Positions 8,039-16,338 of a stretch of DNA of 64,000 bases are shown piece by piece; the stretch's first letter is position 1, and every line of letters starts with the position of its first letter. The notes beneath the pieces were generated by a model that was not told the origin of the DNA, did not search any database, and worked only from the letters and a program-made list of their open reading frames with translations. This DNA is from Longimicrobium sp. Lineage in GTDB: Bacteria > Gemmatimonadota > Gemmatimonadetes > Longimicrobiales > Longimicrobiaceae. The stretch covers positions 1 through 64,000 of the forward strand of contig NZ_DATIND010000052.1 in the NCBI RefSeq assembly GCF_035474595.1. Reading direction: 5' to 3'. The position numbers and the translations under genes are program-made.

Positions 8039-9220
8039 ATGGGTCTGATCGAGAAGTGCAGCCGCTACACGCGCGCCCGTGAGGTCCAGGCGTCGGGGTT
8101 CTACCCGTACTTCATCCCCATCGAGGCAAGCCACGACACCGAGGTGGTGATCGGGGGGAAGACGAAGATCATGGTGGGCTCCAACAACTACATGGGGCTC
8201 ACGCACCACCCCTACGTGCTGGAGCGGGCGAAGGAAGCGCTGTACCGCTACGGCACCGGCTGCACGGGGAGCCGCTTCCTGAACGGCACCCTGGACCTGC
8301 ACGTGGAGCTGGAGGAGAAGCTGGCCGAGCTGATGGGCACCGAGAGCGCGCTGGTGTTCAGCACCGGGTACCAGACCAACCTCGGCGTCATCTCCACCCT
8401 CGTCGGCCGCGGCGACCACCTCTTCCTGGACAAGCTGAACCACGCCAGCATCGTGGACGGCGCATCGCTGGTGTACGGCACCGTGCACCGCTACGCGCAC
8501 GGCGACCTGCGCGCGCTGGAGCGGCAGCTGCAGGCGGTGCCCGACACCGCGCACAAGCTGGTGGTGACCGACGGCGTGTTCAGCATGGAGGGCGACATCG
8601 CCGACCTGCCGTCGATCGTGGCGCTCACCGAGAAGTACGGCGCCGAGCTGATGGTGGACGACGCGCACTCGATCGGCGTGCTGGGGCCCGACGGCGCGGG
8701 CACGGCGGCGCACTTCGGGCTGAGCGACAAGGTGCTGCTGACCATGGGCACCTTCTCCAAGAGCTTCGCCTCGATCGGCGGGTTCGTGGCGGGGCCCGAG
8801 GTCATCCTGCACTACCTGCGTCACCACGCGCGTTCGCTGATCTTCAGCGCCAGCATGCCGCCGGCGTCGGTGGCCACGGTGCTGGCCGCGCTGGAAGTGA
8901 TGAAGCGCGAGCCGGAGCGCCGCGACAACCTGTGGCGGCTCACGCACCGGATGCAGGAGGGGCTGAAGTCGCTCGGCTTCGACATCGGCCACAGCGAGAC
9001 GCCCATCATCCCGGTGGTGATCGGGGAGATGGAGGACACCTTCGTGATGTGGAAGGCGCTCTTCGACGCCGGCGTGTTCACCAACCCGGTGATGCCGCCC
9101 GCGGTGCCCGAGAGCCAGTGCCGCCTGCGCATCTCGCTGATGGCCACGCATACCGACGATCACATCGACGCGGTGCTCGAGGCCTTCGCCACCGTCGGCC
9201 GCGCGATCGCGGTGATCTGA
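8039..9220 (+). CDS. PLP-dependent alpha-oxoamine synthase, serine palmitoyltransferase-like
   Basis: This is a 393-residue fold-type I PLP enzyme of the family that includes serine palmitoyltransferase, KBL and BioF, which condense an amino acid with an acyl-CoA. The Schiff-base lysine is K241 in TMGTFSKSFASIGGFVAG. VDDAHSIGVLG supplies the PLP-binding Asp, and LDKLNHASIVDGA is also typical. The TFSKSFASIGG form is closer to bacterial serine palmitoyltransferases than to KBL/BioF, which usually have a TLGKA-type motif. Hence I favour the first step of sphingolipid synthesis (serine plus acyl-CoA giving 3-ketosphinganine). A GGAGGAG site lies just before the ATG. No other sphingolipid gene is adjacent, so the substrate assignment is inference. 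Confidence 0.8.
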   Translation: MGLIEKCSRYTRAREVQASGFYPYFIPIEASHDTEVVIGGKTKIMVGSNNYMGLTHHPYVLERAKEALYRYGTGCTGSRFLNGTLDLHVELEEKLAELMGTESALVFSTGYQTNLGVISTLVGRGDHLFLDKLNHASIVDGASLVYGTVHRYAHGDLRALERQLQAVPDTAHKLVVTDGVFSMEGDIADLPSIVALTEKYGAELMVDDAHSIGVLGPDGAGTAAHFGLSDKVLLTMGTFSKSFASIGGFVAGPEVILHYLRHHARSLIFSASMPPASVATVLAALEVMKREPERRDNLWRLTHRMQEGLKSLGFDIGHSETPIIPVVIGEMEDTFVMWKALFDAGVFTNPVMPPAVPESQCRLRISLMATHTDDHIDAVLEAFATVGRAIAVI

Positions 9221-9273
9221 TCGCTGCAGACGAGGCGCGGCTCGACGGACAATCGAAGGAGCATCGGCAGAGG

Positions 9274-9308
9274 AGCCGCTGGACCACAGGTCCGGCGGCT
9301 TCTTGCTG
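9274..9308 (+). terminator. Rho-independent terminator
   Basis: The hairpin GCCGCTGGACC/GGTCCGGCGGC (9275-9285 and 9289-9299, one wobble pair) has a three-base loop and is followed by TTCTTGCTGTT. It ends the 8039-9220 gene. Confidence 0.85.
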
Positions 9309-9350
9309 TTCTGGAGATTCGGGGACGGTGGGGAAAAGGCTTGGAGGACA

Positions 9351-9411
9351 GGAAGGCGAATGAATTCGCGGCAACAACGGCCCGAAGTCCGCCTTCGCGG
9401 ACTCGCTCTCC
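9351..9411. repeat. GAATTC-CGGCAACAAC dispersed repeat, copy 1
   Basis: The text GGAAGGCGAATGAATTCGCG and then CAACAACGGC, AAGTCCGCCTTCGCGGACT matches copies at 11257, 16102 and 21335. The AGTCCGC...GCGGACT part can form a small hairpin. No protein is supported across it, although ORFs run through. Confidence 0.8.
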
Positions 9412-9584
9412 CGGACTGGTGCGACGATCTTGCCTCGCGTGGGGTACTGATGGAAAGGGTGAGCTTCGCTCAGGTGCGGGGCGGGGGGAGGGGCGGTATC
9501 TTCACCGGGTCCCGACGGGGTCGCACGGGGATTGCTCTGGCGACGCGCGGCGGGATGAGATGGAATGTCCAAAGACGGGGGACG

Positions 9585-10487
9585 ATGGACCCGAACGACG
9601 ATTTCACCGCGAACGGCGCCGGCGCGGACGCAGGGGACGAGGGCGGGATGACGGCCGCCGAGGTGGTGGCCGAGGCCGAGTCGCTGGGCGCCGAGGACCG
9701 CTGGGAGGAGGCGCGCGAGCTGCTGCTCGACGCGCTGCCCGACCACGAGACCGACGCGCTCCTCCTCTGCTGGCTGGGGATCGCGTCGGAGCGGCTGGGC
9801 GACGAGGGCGAGGCGTACGAGTTCTTCCGCCGCTCGCTGGCCGCGCAGCCCACGGACCCGTTCGTTCTGGCCGCGGCGGGAACCGGCGTGGCGATGAACG
9901 ACGACCCCGAGGCCGAGAGCGCGCTGCGGCTGGCGGCGATCACCGCGCCGGACTTTCCGTTCGCGCGCTCGTCGTACGGCGCGTACCTGGCGCGCGAGGG
10001 GATGTTCGAGGACGCGGAGCGCGAGCTGATCGCCGCGCGCGACCTGGCGCCCGAGGACGGCGCCGTGCGCGCGGAGCTGGCGATGACGCTGCTGCTGGCG
10101 GGGAAGACGGAGGCCGGGGTGACGGAGCTGGAGGAGGCGCTCTCGCACCTGGACGATCCGTGGCTGCGCGGGCTGTACGGGCTGGCGCTGCTGGAGACGC
10201 CGGGCCGCCACGACGAGGGCGCCGAGCAGCTCCACCAGGCGTCCACCGAGCGCACGGAGGACATGGAGATCCACCTCATCTCCGCGCTGGCGTCGGCGGG
10301 AGAGGGGTGGGAGGACGAGGCCTGGGCGGCGGTGGCGCGGGCCGAAGCCGTGGCCGAGGCGCTGGATACCGGCCTGATCCGCGAGGTGGAGGAGGCCGTG
10401 GAAGCCGGCCCCGAGGCCTCGCGCGACTTCCTTCGCGAACACCTGGGCCCGTCGCTGCTGCGCGAGCGGCTCCACCAGCGCGCCTGA
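9585..10487 (+). CDS. Tetratricopeptide-repeat protein
   Basis: This is a 300-residue acidic protein made mainly of TPR-like helix pairs (LGAEDRWEEARELLLDAL, LGDEGEAYEFFRRSLAAQP, EGMFEDAERELIAARDLAPE, AGKTEAGVTELEEALSHL). It has no signal peptide and is probably cytosolic. TPR arrays usually mediate protein-protein contacts, and the partner is not evident. The ATG at 9585 follows a weak GGGGGA. The long in-frame extension upstream passes through a dispersed repeat and is rejected. The reading frame stays open after its TGA into the next gene (see the 10656 entry). Confidence 0.8.
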   Translation: MDPNDDFTANGAGADAGDEGGMTAAEVVAEAESLGAEDRWEEARELLLDALPDHETDALLLCWLGIASERLGDEGEAYEFFRRSLAAQPTDPFVLAAAGTGVAMNDDPEAESALRLAAITAPDFPFARSSYGAYLAREGMFEDAERELIAARDLAPEDGAVRAELAMTLLLAGKTEAGVTELEEALSHLDDPWLRGLYGLALLETPGRHDEGAEQLHQASTERTEDMEIHLISALASAGEGWEDEAWAAVARAEAVAEALDTGLIREVEEAVEAGPEASRDFLREHLGPSLLRERLHQRA

Positions 10488-10655
10488 TCTCCCCTGTCTC
10501 CGCTCTTCTCCCCCGGCCCCGGCGACCCGCCGCCCGACGACCGCACGCTGGCGTACGGCGAGCGCGCGCCGTCCCCGCAGCCGCCGGCCGATCCGGCGCC
10601 CGAGCGCGACGAGCCCCGCCGGCGGCGGGCGCGGCGTCCGCGCGGGCCGTGGCCG

Positions 10656-11240
10656 GTGCGGCTGGTGCGCGGGGCCATCCGGCTGTTCCTGTTCCTGGTC
10701 GCCTGCTGGGCGCTGCTCCTGGTCTCCATCGCCGTGTACGGGCGCCGCGACGAGGCGCGGGCGGCGGACGCGATCGTGGTCCTGGGCGCGGCGCAGTACA
10801 ACGGGCACCCGTCGCCGGTGCTGGAGGCGCGGCTGCAGCACGCCGTGGAGCTGTACCGCACGGGCAAGGCGGAGACGCTGATCATGACCGGCGGCCAGGC
10901 GCCCGGCGACACGGTGAGCGAGGCCGTGGTCTCGCGGCGCTGGGCGATGCGCCACGGCGTGCCGCGCGACGCGATCCTGGTGGAGACGACGGGGATGAAC
11001 ACGCGCGAGTCGATGCACGCGGTGTCCGAGCTGATGAAGGCGCGCGGGATGCACACGGCGGTGCTGGTGAGCGACCCCTTCCACATGCTGCGCCTGAAGC
11101 TGCTGGCCAGGCAGATGGGGGTGAAGGGGTATACGTCGCCCACCGAGAGCAGCCCGATCTCGCGCAACCCGGCGGAGGAGCGGAAGTTCCTGCTGCGCGA
11201 GAGCATCGGGCTGCCGTTCGCGCTGCTGGGGCTGGTGTAG
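10656..11240 (+). CDS. DUF218/YdcF-SanA-like membrane-anchored protein
   Basis: The minimal product is 194 residues from GTG 10656. It has one N-terminal membrane helix (IRLFLFLVACWALLLVSIAVYG) and then a DUF218 domain: DAIVVLGAAQYNGHPSPVLEAR, TLIMTGGQ, TTGMNTRESM, VLVSDPFHMLR. Proteins of this family (YdcF, SanA, ElyC) act in envelope maintenance, but the chemistry is largely unknown. The frame is open and codon-like back to 10488, encoding a Pro/Arg-rich segment with no ATG. The true start may therefore be an upstream rare codon such as CTG 10494, and that segment would be a cytosolic tail. The frame is the same as that of the TPR gene, separated only by its TGA. Confidence 0.8.
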   Translation: MRLVRGAIRLFLFLVACWALLLVSIAVYGRRDEARAADAIVVLGAAQYNGHPSPVLEARLQHAVELYRTGKAETLIMTGGQAPGDTVSEAVVSRRWAMRHGVPRDAILVETTGMNTRESMHAVSELMKARGMHTAVLVSDPFHMLRLKLLARQMGVKGYTSPTESSPISRNPAEERKFLLRESIGLPFALLGLV

Positions 11241-11256
11241 GGGGACGGGGGCGCTC

Positions 11257-11330
11257 GGGAAGGCGAATGAATTCACGGCAACAACAGCACAAAGTCCCTT
11301 CGGGACTGCTGGGCTGCATTGTCGCTGCGA
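11257..11330. repeat. GAATTC-CGGCAACAAC dispersed repeat, copy 2
   Basis: It contains GGAAGGCGAATGAATTCACG, CAACAACAGCAC and AAGTCCCTTCGGGACTGCTG. The AGTCCC..GGGACT arms form a hairpin. It is followed by TGGGCTGCATTGTCGCT, which is echoed in copy 3. Confidence 0.8.
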
Positions 11331-11499
11331 ACCAGCATCCGCCCCGCCAGGCTGATCCCCCTCTTCCGGCTCCTCCGCGGTTCCGCGGGCGAGGGGAGAA
11401 CTGATCGCGGGGGAGTGCTCCGAGCCGCAGGGATGCGGGAGAGGGCCACGCCTCCCGCCACCGCCGAAGAGTGCGCCACCCACCGCGCGCCGCTATCGA

Positions 11500-11546
11500 A
11501 GTTACCCCCTCCCGTTATCGGGGCCCGTTATCGGGAGGGGGTACGC
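11500..11546. repeat. Imperfect palindrome upstream of the M16 operon
   Basis: ACCCCCTCCCG and CGGGAGGGGGT form arms around two copies of GTTATCGGG. It lies about 100 bases before the M16 start. It may be a REP-like hairpin or a regulatory structure; no terminator T-tract is present. Confidence 0.55.
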
Positions 11547-11644
11547 GGCCCCAGCCGCGGGGGGAGGGTTTCGCGGGCTCGCGCAGCCCGGTCCGACAAT
11601 GCAGTTCCATCGTGGTCCTACCGCGAACCGAGAGCACGGACGGA

Positions 11645-12934
11645 ATGCAGATCCCGATCGAACGATACCAGCTGGACAACGGCATGAAGGTGGTGCTCAG
11701 CGAGGACCACACCACGCCCGTGGTCGCGCTGAACCTCTGGTACAACGTGGGAAGCCGGAACGAGCGTCCCGGCCACACCGGGCTGGCGCACCTGTTCGAG
11801 CACATGATGTTCCAGGGCACCGTGAACGTGCCGGACACCGGCCACATCGCCCACGTGGAGCGGGTGGGCGGGTCGCTGAACGCGTCGACCTGGCTGGACC
11901 GCACGAACTACTACGAGACGGTGCCGTCGGACCGGCTGGAGCTGATCCTGTGGCTGGAGAGCGACCGGCTGGGGTGGTTCGTGCCCGCGCTGACGCAGGA
12001 GAAGCTCGACAACCAGCGCGACGTGGTGAAGAACGAGCGCCGCCAGCGCGTGGACAACCAGCCCTACGGCGACTGGGACGAGCGGCTGCAGATGCTGGTG
12101 TACCCGCCCGACCACCCGTACCACCACTCGGTGATCGGCAGCATGGACGACCTGGACGCCGCCAGCCTGGACGACGTCCGCGACTTCTTCCGCACCTACT
12201 ATGCGCCCAACAACGGCGTGCTCACGCTGTGCGGCGACTTCGACCGCGACGAGGCGAAGCGGCTGATCGAGCGCTATTTCGGCCCCATCCCGCGCGGCCC
12301 CGACATCCCGCCCATCCCCGGGCGCACGGTGGTGGAGCCGCTGAAGCTGGGGCGCGAGGTGCGCGAGACGCGTCGCGGCGGGGTGCCGCTGCCGCGGGTG
12401 TACCTGGCCTGGCGCATCCCCGTCTACGGCGCGGACGACTACTACGTGGGCGACGTGGCCACCGAGCTGCTGGCCGGCGGCAAGTCGGCGCGGATGTACC
12501 GCTCGCTCATCCGCGAGCGGCGGCTGGCGCGCGGGGTGGCGGCCTTCCTCCTCCCCGTCGTCACCGGTGCCAGCGCGCTGATCGCCCGCGGCAACGTGCC
12601 CGCCGGCGACGACCCCGCGGTGCTGGAGCGCGCGATGCGCGACGAGGTGCGGCGGCTGGCCGACGGCGAGATCGACGCGGCCGAGGTGGAGCGGGCGGTG
12701 ACGGGGATCGAGGCGCGCCACGTGTTCGACCTGCAGAAGGTGAGCGAGCGCGCCGACCAGCTTTCGCAGCTGACCACCTTCTTCGACGATCCGGGATTGA
12801 TCAACACCGAGCTGGACCGCTATCGCGCGGTGACGGCGGAGGACGTGCGCCGCTTCGCCCGCGAGTACCTGGGCGACGACAACCTGGTGGTTCTCACCTA
12901 CGAGCCCGGCGACGCCGCGGAGGTGGCGTCGTGA
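11645..12934 (+). CDS. M16 (pitrilysin/insulinase) family zinc peptidase, catalytic subunit
   Basis: This is a 429-residue member of the M16B type. The inverted zinc motif HLFEH lies at residues 49-53 (HTGLAHLFEHMMFQGT), with the third ligand probably E131 in VKNERRQ. The N-terminal half matches peptidase M16 and the C-terminal half the inactive M16_C domain. There is no signal peptide from the chosen ATG at 11645; an in-frame upstream extension exists but is repeat-derived. The stop overlaps the start of a second M16 gene (GTGA). M16B enzymes commonly act as heterodimers of one zinc-binding and one non-catalytic subunit that cleave peptides inside a closed chamber. Confidence 0.92.
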   Translation: MQIPIERYQLDNGMKVVLSEDHTTPVVALNLWYNVGSRNERPGHTGLAHLFEHMMFQGTVNVPDTGHIAHVERVGGSLNASTWLDRTNYYETVPSDRLELILWLESDRLGWFVPALTQEKLDNQRDVVKNERRQRVDNQPYGDWDERLQMLVYPPDHPYHHSVIGSMDDLDAASLDDVRDFFRTYYAPNNGVLTLCGDFDRDEAKRLIERYFGPIPRGPDIPPIPGRTVVEPLKLGREVRETRRGGVPLPRVYLAWRIPVYGADDYYVGDVATELLAGGKSARMYRSLIRERRLARGVAAFLLPVVTGASALIARGNVPAGDDPAVLERAMRDEVRRLADGEIDAAEVERAVTGIEARHVFDLQKVSERADQLSQLTTFFDDPGLINTELDRYRAVTAEDVRRFAREYLGDDNLVVLTYEPGDAAEVAS

Positions 12935-14334
12935 GCGCGTGGAGCGAGGGCGGCGCGGCGACGGGCGCGCTGGACCGCGGCGCCGTGCCCCCGCGCGGGC
13001 CGCTGCGCCCGTACCGCTTTCCCGGCGTGCACCGGCGCCGGCTGGCCAACGGGATGTCGCTGCTGGTGGCGGAGATCCGCAACTTTCCCGTGGTCACGGT
13101 GGACATGGTGCTGGACGCGGGCGGGCTGGCCGAGCCGCCGGAGCTCGCGGGGATCGCGCCCATCACCAGCGCGCTGCTGGAGAGCGGGGCGGGCGGGATG
13201 GACGCCGACGCGATCGCCGAGCGGGTGGACGGGCTCGGGCTTTCGCTGGACGCGGGGGTGTCGTGGGACACCGGCCAGGTGGGCTTCACCTGCCTGCGCG
13301 GGCGGCTGGACGCGGGGTTCGAGCTGACCGCCGACCTGCTGCGCCGGCCGACGTTCCCGGAGCGCGAGGTGGAGCGGGTGCGCGACGAGCGGCTGACCAC
13401 CATCCAGCAGCGCCGCGGCACGCCGTCCACGCTGGTGGACGAGGCCGAGGGGCGGTGGATCTTCGCGCCGGGGCTGGCGTTCGCGCGGTCGCTGGGCGGC
13501 TTGGCGCGCACCGTGGAGGGGCTGGGGCGCGACGACGTGGTGGCCTTCCACGCCCGCCGCTATCGCCCCTCCGCCGCCACGCTGGTCGCGGCGGGCGACG
13601 CCTCGGTGGACGAGATCCAGGCGCTGGCCGAGCGCTGGTTCGGCGACTGGGAGGGCCGGGCGGAGCCGGTGCCCGCGGCCGAGGTGCGGCCGCGGCTGGA
13701 CCGCACCACCATCGTCGTCTTCGACCGCCCCGGCTCGGTGCAGAGCGAGATCCGCGTCGGCCACGTGGGGATCGAGCGCACGGCGCCGGACTACTTCGCG
13801 GTGATGGTGCTGAACTCCATCCTGGGCGGCACCTTCTCGTCGCGGATGAACCTGAACCTGCGCGAGCGGCTGGGCTACACCTACGGCGCATCCTCCTCGT
13901 TCGCGTCGCGGCGGCGGCCGGGGCTGTTCAGCATGTCGACCGCGGTGCAGACCGAGGTGACGGCGCACTCGGTGAGCGAGATGCTGCGCGAGCTGCGGGA
14001 GCTGCGCGAGTCGCCCGTCACCGGCGCGGAGCTGGAGGACGCACGCAACTTCCTGGCGGGGGTCTTTCCCATCGGCCTGCAGACGACCGACGGGCTGGCC
14101 GGAAAGCTGAGCACCATCGCCACCTACGGGCTGCCGGACGACTACTACCAGCACTACCGCGACGGGCTGCTCTCCGTTACCGCCGCCGACGTGCAGGACG
14201 CGGCGCAGCGCCGCCTGTGGCCCGAGCGCGCCGCCGTCATCATCGCGGGCGACGCGGAGAAGATCCGCGGCGAGCTGGAGGCGCTGGACGTGGGGCCGGT
14301 GGAGATGGGGAGCATGGAGGAGCTGGAGGCGTAG
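12931..14334 (+). CDS. M16 family peptidase, non-catalytic partner subunit
   Basis: This is a 467-residue M16 homologue from GTG 12931, overlapping the upstream subunit by four bases. The HXXEH zinc motif is absent at the expected place, where SALLESGAGG appears instead. The Arg/Tyr pair of the M16 C-terminal domain is present in RERLGYTYGASSSF. This is the standard signature of the partner subunit in M16B heterodimers. It should lack catalysis alone and complete the substrate chamber together with the 11645 product. Confidence 0.92.
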   Translation: MSAWSEGGAATGALDRGAVPPRGPLRPYRFPGVHRRRLANGMSLLVAEIRNFPVVTVDMVLDAGGLAEPPELAGIAPITSALLESGAGGMDADAIAERVDGLGLSLDAGVSWDTGQVGFTCLRGRLDAGFELTADLLRRPTFPEREVERVRDERLTTIQQRRGTPSTLVDEAEGRWIFAPGLAFARSLGGLARTVEGLGRDDVVAFHARRYRPSAATLVAAGDASVDEIQALAERWFGDWEGRAEPVPAAEVRPRLDRTTIVVFDRPGSVQSEIRVGHVGIERTAPDYFAVMVLNSILGGTFSSRMNLNLRERLGYTYGASSSFASRRRPGLFSMSTAVQTEVTAHSVSEMLRELRELRESPVTGAELEDARNFLAGVFPIGLQTTDGLAGKLSTIATYGLPDDYYQHYRDGLLSVTAADVQDAAQRRLWPERAAVIIAGDAEKIRGELEALDVGPVEMGSMEELEA

Positions 14335-14362
14335 CCCGCCGCGCGATCCCCACGCGCGGCTG

Positions 14363-14438
14363 GATCTCACGCGGAGACGCGGAGGCGCGGAGGAGCTTGC
14401 CTGCATCCCCGCGTCTCCGCGTCTCCGCGTGAGTCATC
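14363..14438. repeat. CTCACGCGGAGACGCGGAG hairpin repeat
   Basis: GATCTCACGCGGAGACGCGG on the left pairs with CCGCGTCTCCGCGTGAG on the right around a short loop. Family members lie at 31388-31461, 44590-44712 and 60970-61030, with degenerate ones near 1005 and 26958. All are intergenic. Confidence 0.85.
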
Positions 14439-14532
14439 CGCACATGATCGGGGCGATTAGGGTTGAGTTAACGAGCGTTCGAACGGGTTGAACGGGGGCG
14501 GTCCGGCGCGCATCTTCTTTCCACAAGGTGAC

Positions 14533-15105
14533 ATGAGCGACACGCAGAGCCCGGCCGGGGCGGGACTGGTCTCGCGCCGGCCGGTGCACAGGGGGCCGGT
14601 GGTGGACCTGGGGATCGACACGGTCCGCTTTCCGGACGGGTCGACGGGCGAGCTGGAGATGGTGCGCCACTCCGGCGCCAGCGCGGTGCTCCCGGTGCTG
14701 AGCGACCCCGGCGGGCCCGACCCGCAGGTGATGCTGATCCGGCAGTACCGCTACGCCACCGGCGGCTGGCTGTACGAGGTTCCCGCCGGGCGCCCCGCCC
14801 GCCCCGGCGAGCCGTGGGACGAATGCGCGCGGCGCGAGCTGCTGGAGGAGACGGGCCTCGTCGCCGGCGAGCTGCGGTTCCTGACCACCATCTGGACCAC
14901 GCCGGGGTTCACCGACGAGCAGATCCGGCTGTACGTGGCCACGAATCTTTCCGGGGGCCAGACCTCGTACGATCCAGACGAGTTCGTGGAGCTGGTGCCG
15001 ATGCCGCTCTCCCGCGCGCTGGAGATGGTGCGGCGCGGCGAGATCACCGACGGGAAGACGATCTGCACCCTGCTGTACGCCGCCGGGTTCGTGTTCGGGA
15101 TGTAG
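14533..15105 (+). CDS. Nudix hydrolase, ADP-ribose pyrophosphatase-like
   Basis: This is a 190-residue cytosolic hydrolase of nucleoside diphosphates linked to another moiety. The Nudix helix is ECARRELLEETGLVAGEL, preceded by YEVPAGRPARPGEPW, typical of the ADP-ribose pyrophosphatase branch. The REXXEEXG core is intact. The G-to-first-E spacing is one residue longer than the classic five. The ATG at 14533 is preceded by AAGGTGAC, which favours it over an ATG 15 codons upstream. Confidence 0.9.
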   Translation: MSDTQSPAGAGLVSRRPVHRGPVVDLGIDTVRFPDGSTGELEMVRHSGASAVLPVLSDPGGPDPQVMLIRQYRYATGGWLYEVPAGRPARPGEPWDECARRELLEETGLVAGELRFLTTIWTTPGFTDEQIRLYVATNLSGGQTSYDPDEFVELVPMPLSRALEMVRRGEITDGKTICTLLYAAGFVFGM

Positions 15106-15341
15106 CGGCGTCAGACGCCCGGCGGGAGGCGCGTTCTACCGGCACGGCCGCGGGCGATGTGTCGCGGGACGACGCACCCCGTCCCCCACGGTGGACAAGG
15201 ACGGGGCGGCGCGGATCGGGCGCGGCGGAAAAAATCGAGGCAGATTCAGGGTTTCGGCGGTCGCGGCCACCGGGTACGTCCCGTGCCCTCTCCATCCTCC
15301 CGAAGCCTGCCCACACAGCGGTTCCTCACGAAGGGGGTTCC

Positions 15342-15968
15342 ATGTTCGAAGTCCTGACCCACAGCCAGGCGCCACCGCAGCGAAGCACCCTCAAGTCGCT
15401 GGACGACAGCGGCGTGGTGGCGGCTTTCCTGGCGGGGAACCGGCGCGCGTTCGACGAGCTGGTGGAGCGCTACCAGAACCGGCTGCTGAACTTCGTCTAC
15501 CGCACCACGGGCGACCGCGAGCGCGCCGAAGACCTGGTGCAGGAGACGTTCATCCGGGTGTACCGGCACCTGCACCGCTTCGACCAGACGAAGAAGTTCT
15601 CGACCTGGGCGTACACCATCGCCAGCAACCTGGCCAAGAACGAGCTGCGCAACCGCTCGCGCAACCCGCTGGTGCTGTTCCAGACGATCCTGAAGAACCG
15701 CACCGAGGACCAGCGCCCGCTGGAGTGGGAGGACAACACCTACCGCCCCGACGACCTGTTCCGCAAGCGCGCGCTGAAGGCGCAGGTGGACGCCGCGGTG
15801 GACCAGCTTCCCGAGCATCACCGCACGGTGTTCATCCTGCGTGAGATGGAGGGGAAGACGTACGAGGAGATCGCCGAGATCACCGACACCAACCTGGGCA
15901 CCGTGAAGAGCCGCCTGAACCGCGCCCGCAACTCGTTCGCGCGGATCATCGCCCCGGTCCTGGACTGA
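15342..15968 (+). CDS. ECF RNA polymerase sigma factor (RpoE-like)
   Basis: This is a 208-residue sigma factor. Region 2 spans about residues 25-95 (RAFDELVERYQNRLLNFVYR, RAEDLVQETFIRVYRHL, FSTWAYTIASNLAKNELR). Region 4 lies at about 150-200 (LPEHHRTVFILREMEGKTYE, then LGTVKSRLNRAR). It directs transcription of a stress or envelope regulon that is unknown here. The ATG at 15342 follows AAGGGGG. A putative anti-sigma gene lies downstream, but a strong terminator and a dispersed repeat intervene, so co-transcription is not assured. Confidence 0.93.
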   Translation: MFEVLTHSQAPPQRSTLKSLDDSGVVAAFLAGNRRAFDELVERYQNRLLNFVYRTTGDRERAEDLVQETFIRVYRHLHRFDQTKKFSTWAYTIASNLAKNELRNRSRNPLVLFQTILKNRTEDQRPLEWEDNTYRPDDLFRKRALKAQVDAAVDQLPEHHRTVFILREMEGKTYEEIAEITDTNLGTVKSRLNRARNSFARIIAPVLD

Positions 15969-16025
15969 TCACATCCTCAGGGAGATGCGCCAGCGACGCT
16001 GAACTTCGTCCGAGCGACAACGAGG

Positions 16026-16064
16026 GGGCGGGCCGCCGATGGATCGGCGGCCCGCCCTTTCTCT
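16026..16064 (+). terminator. Strong rho-independent terminator after the sigma factor gene
   Basis: There is a perfect 14-bp stem, GGGCGGGCCGCCGA/TCGGCGGCCCGCCC, with a TGGA loop, followed by TTTCTCTTG. It separates the ECF sigma gene from the putative anti-sigma gene. Confidence 0.95.
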
Positions 16065-16101
16065 TGTGGAAGAAGATGACTCGCTCAGGCACCAGCCCTG
16101 G

Positions 16102-16172
16102 TGACCGGGAATGGAATTCCCGGGCAACAACAGCACGAAGTCCCTCCGGGACTGCTGCCCTATATCGTGGCG
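16102..16172. repeat. GAATTC-CGGCAACAAC dispersed repeat, copy 3
   Basis: It contains GGAATGGAATTCCCGGGCAA, CAACAGCACGAAGTCCCTCC and GGGACTGCTGCCCTATATCG. It is the same family as 9351, 11257 and 21335. Confidence 0.8.
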
Positions 16173-16338
16173 GGGCGGAGACATCTTCTTGAGGCAAGCT
16201 CAGATGCTGTCCCCTGTCCCCCTGTCCCCTGCCGTTTTCATCTTCCCCTAATGTCGCTGGAACTCCCGGGGGCACCGCGCGTACAACGCTGCGTTGCCGG
16301 TTCACGAGCGGCAGGCGGCGAACCCAGCGGGGCGAACC

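Noticed and set aside
9303-9584. Extension of the TPR protein from 9303
   Set aside because: It crosses the dispersed GAATTC repeat, and TPR content starts after ATG 9585.
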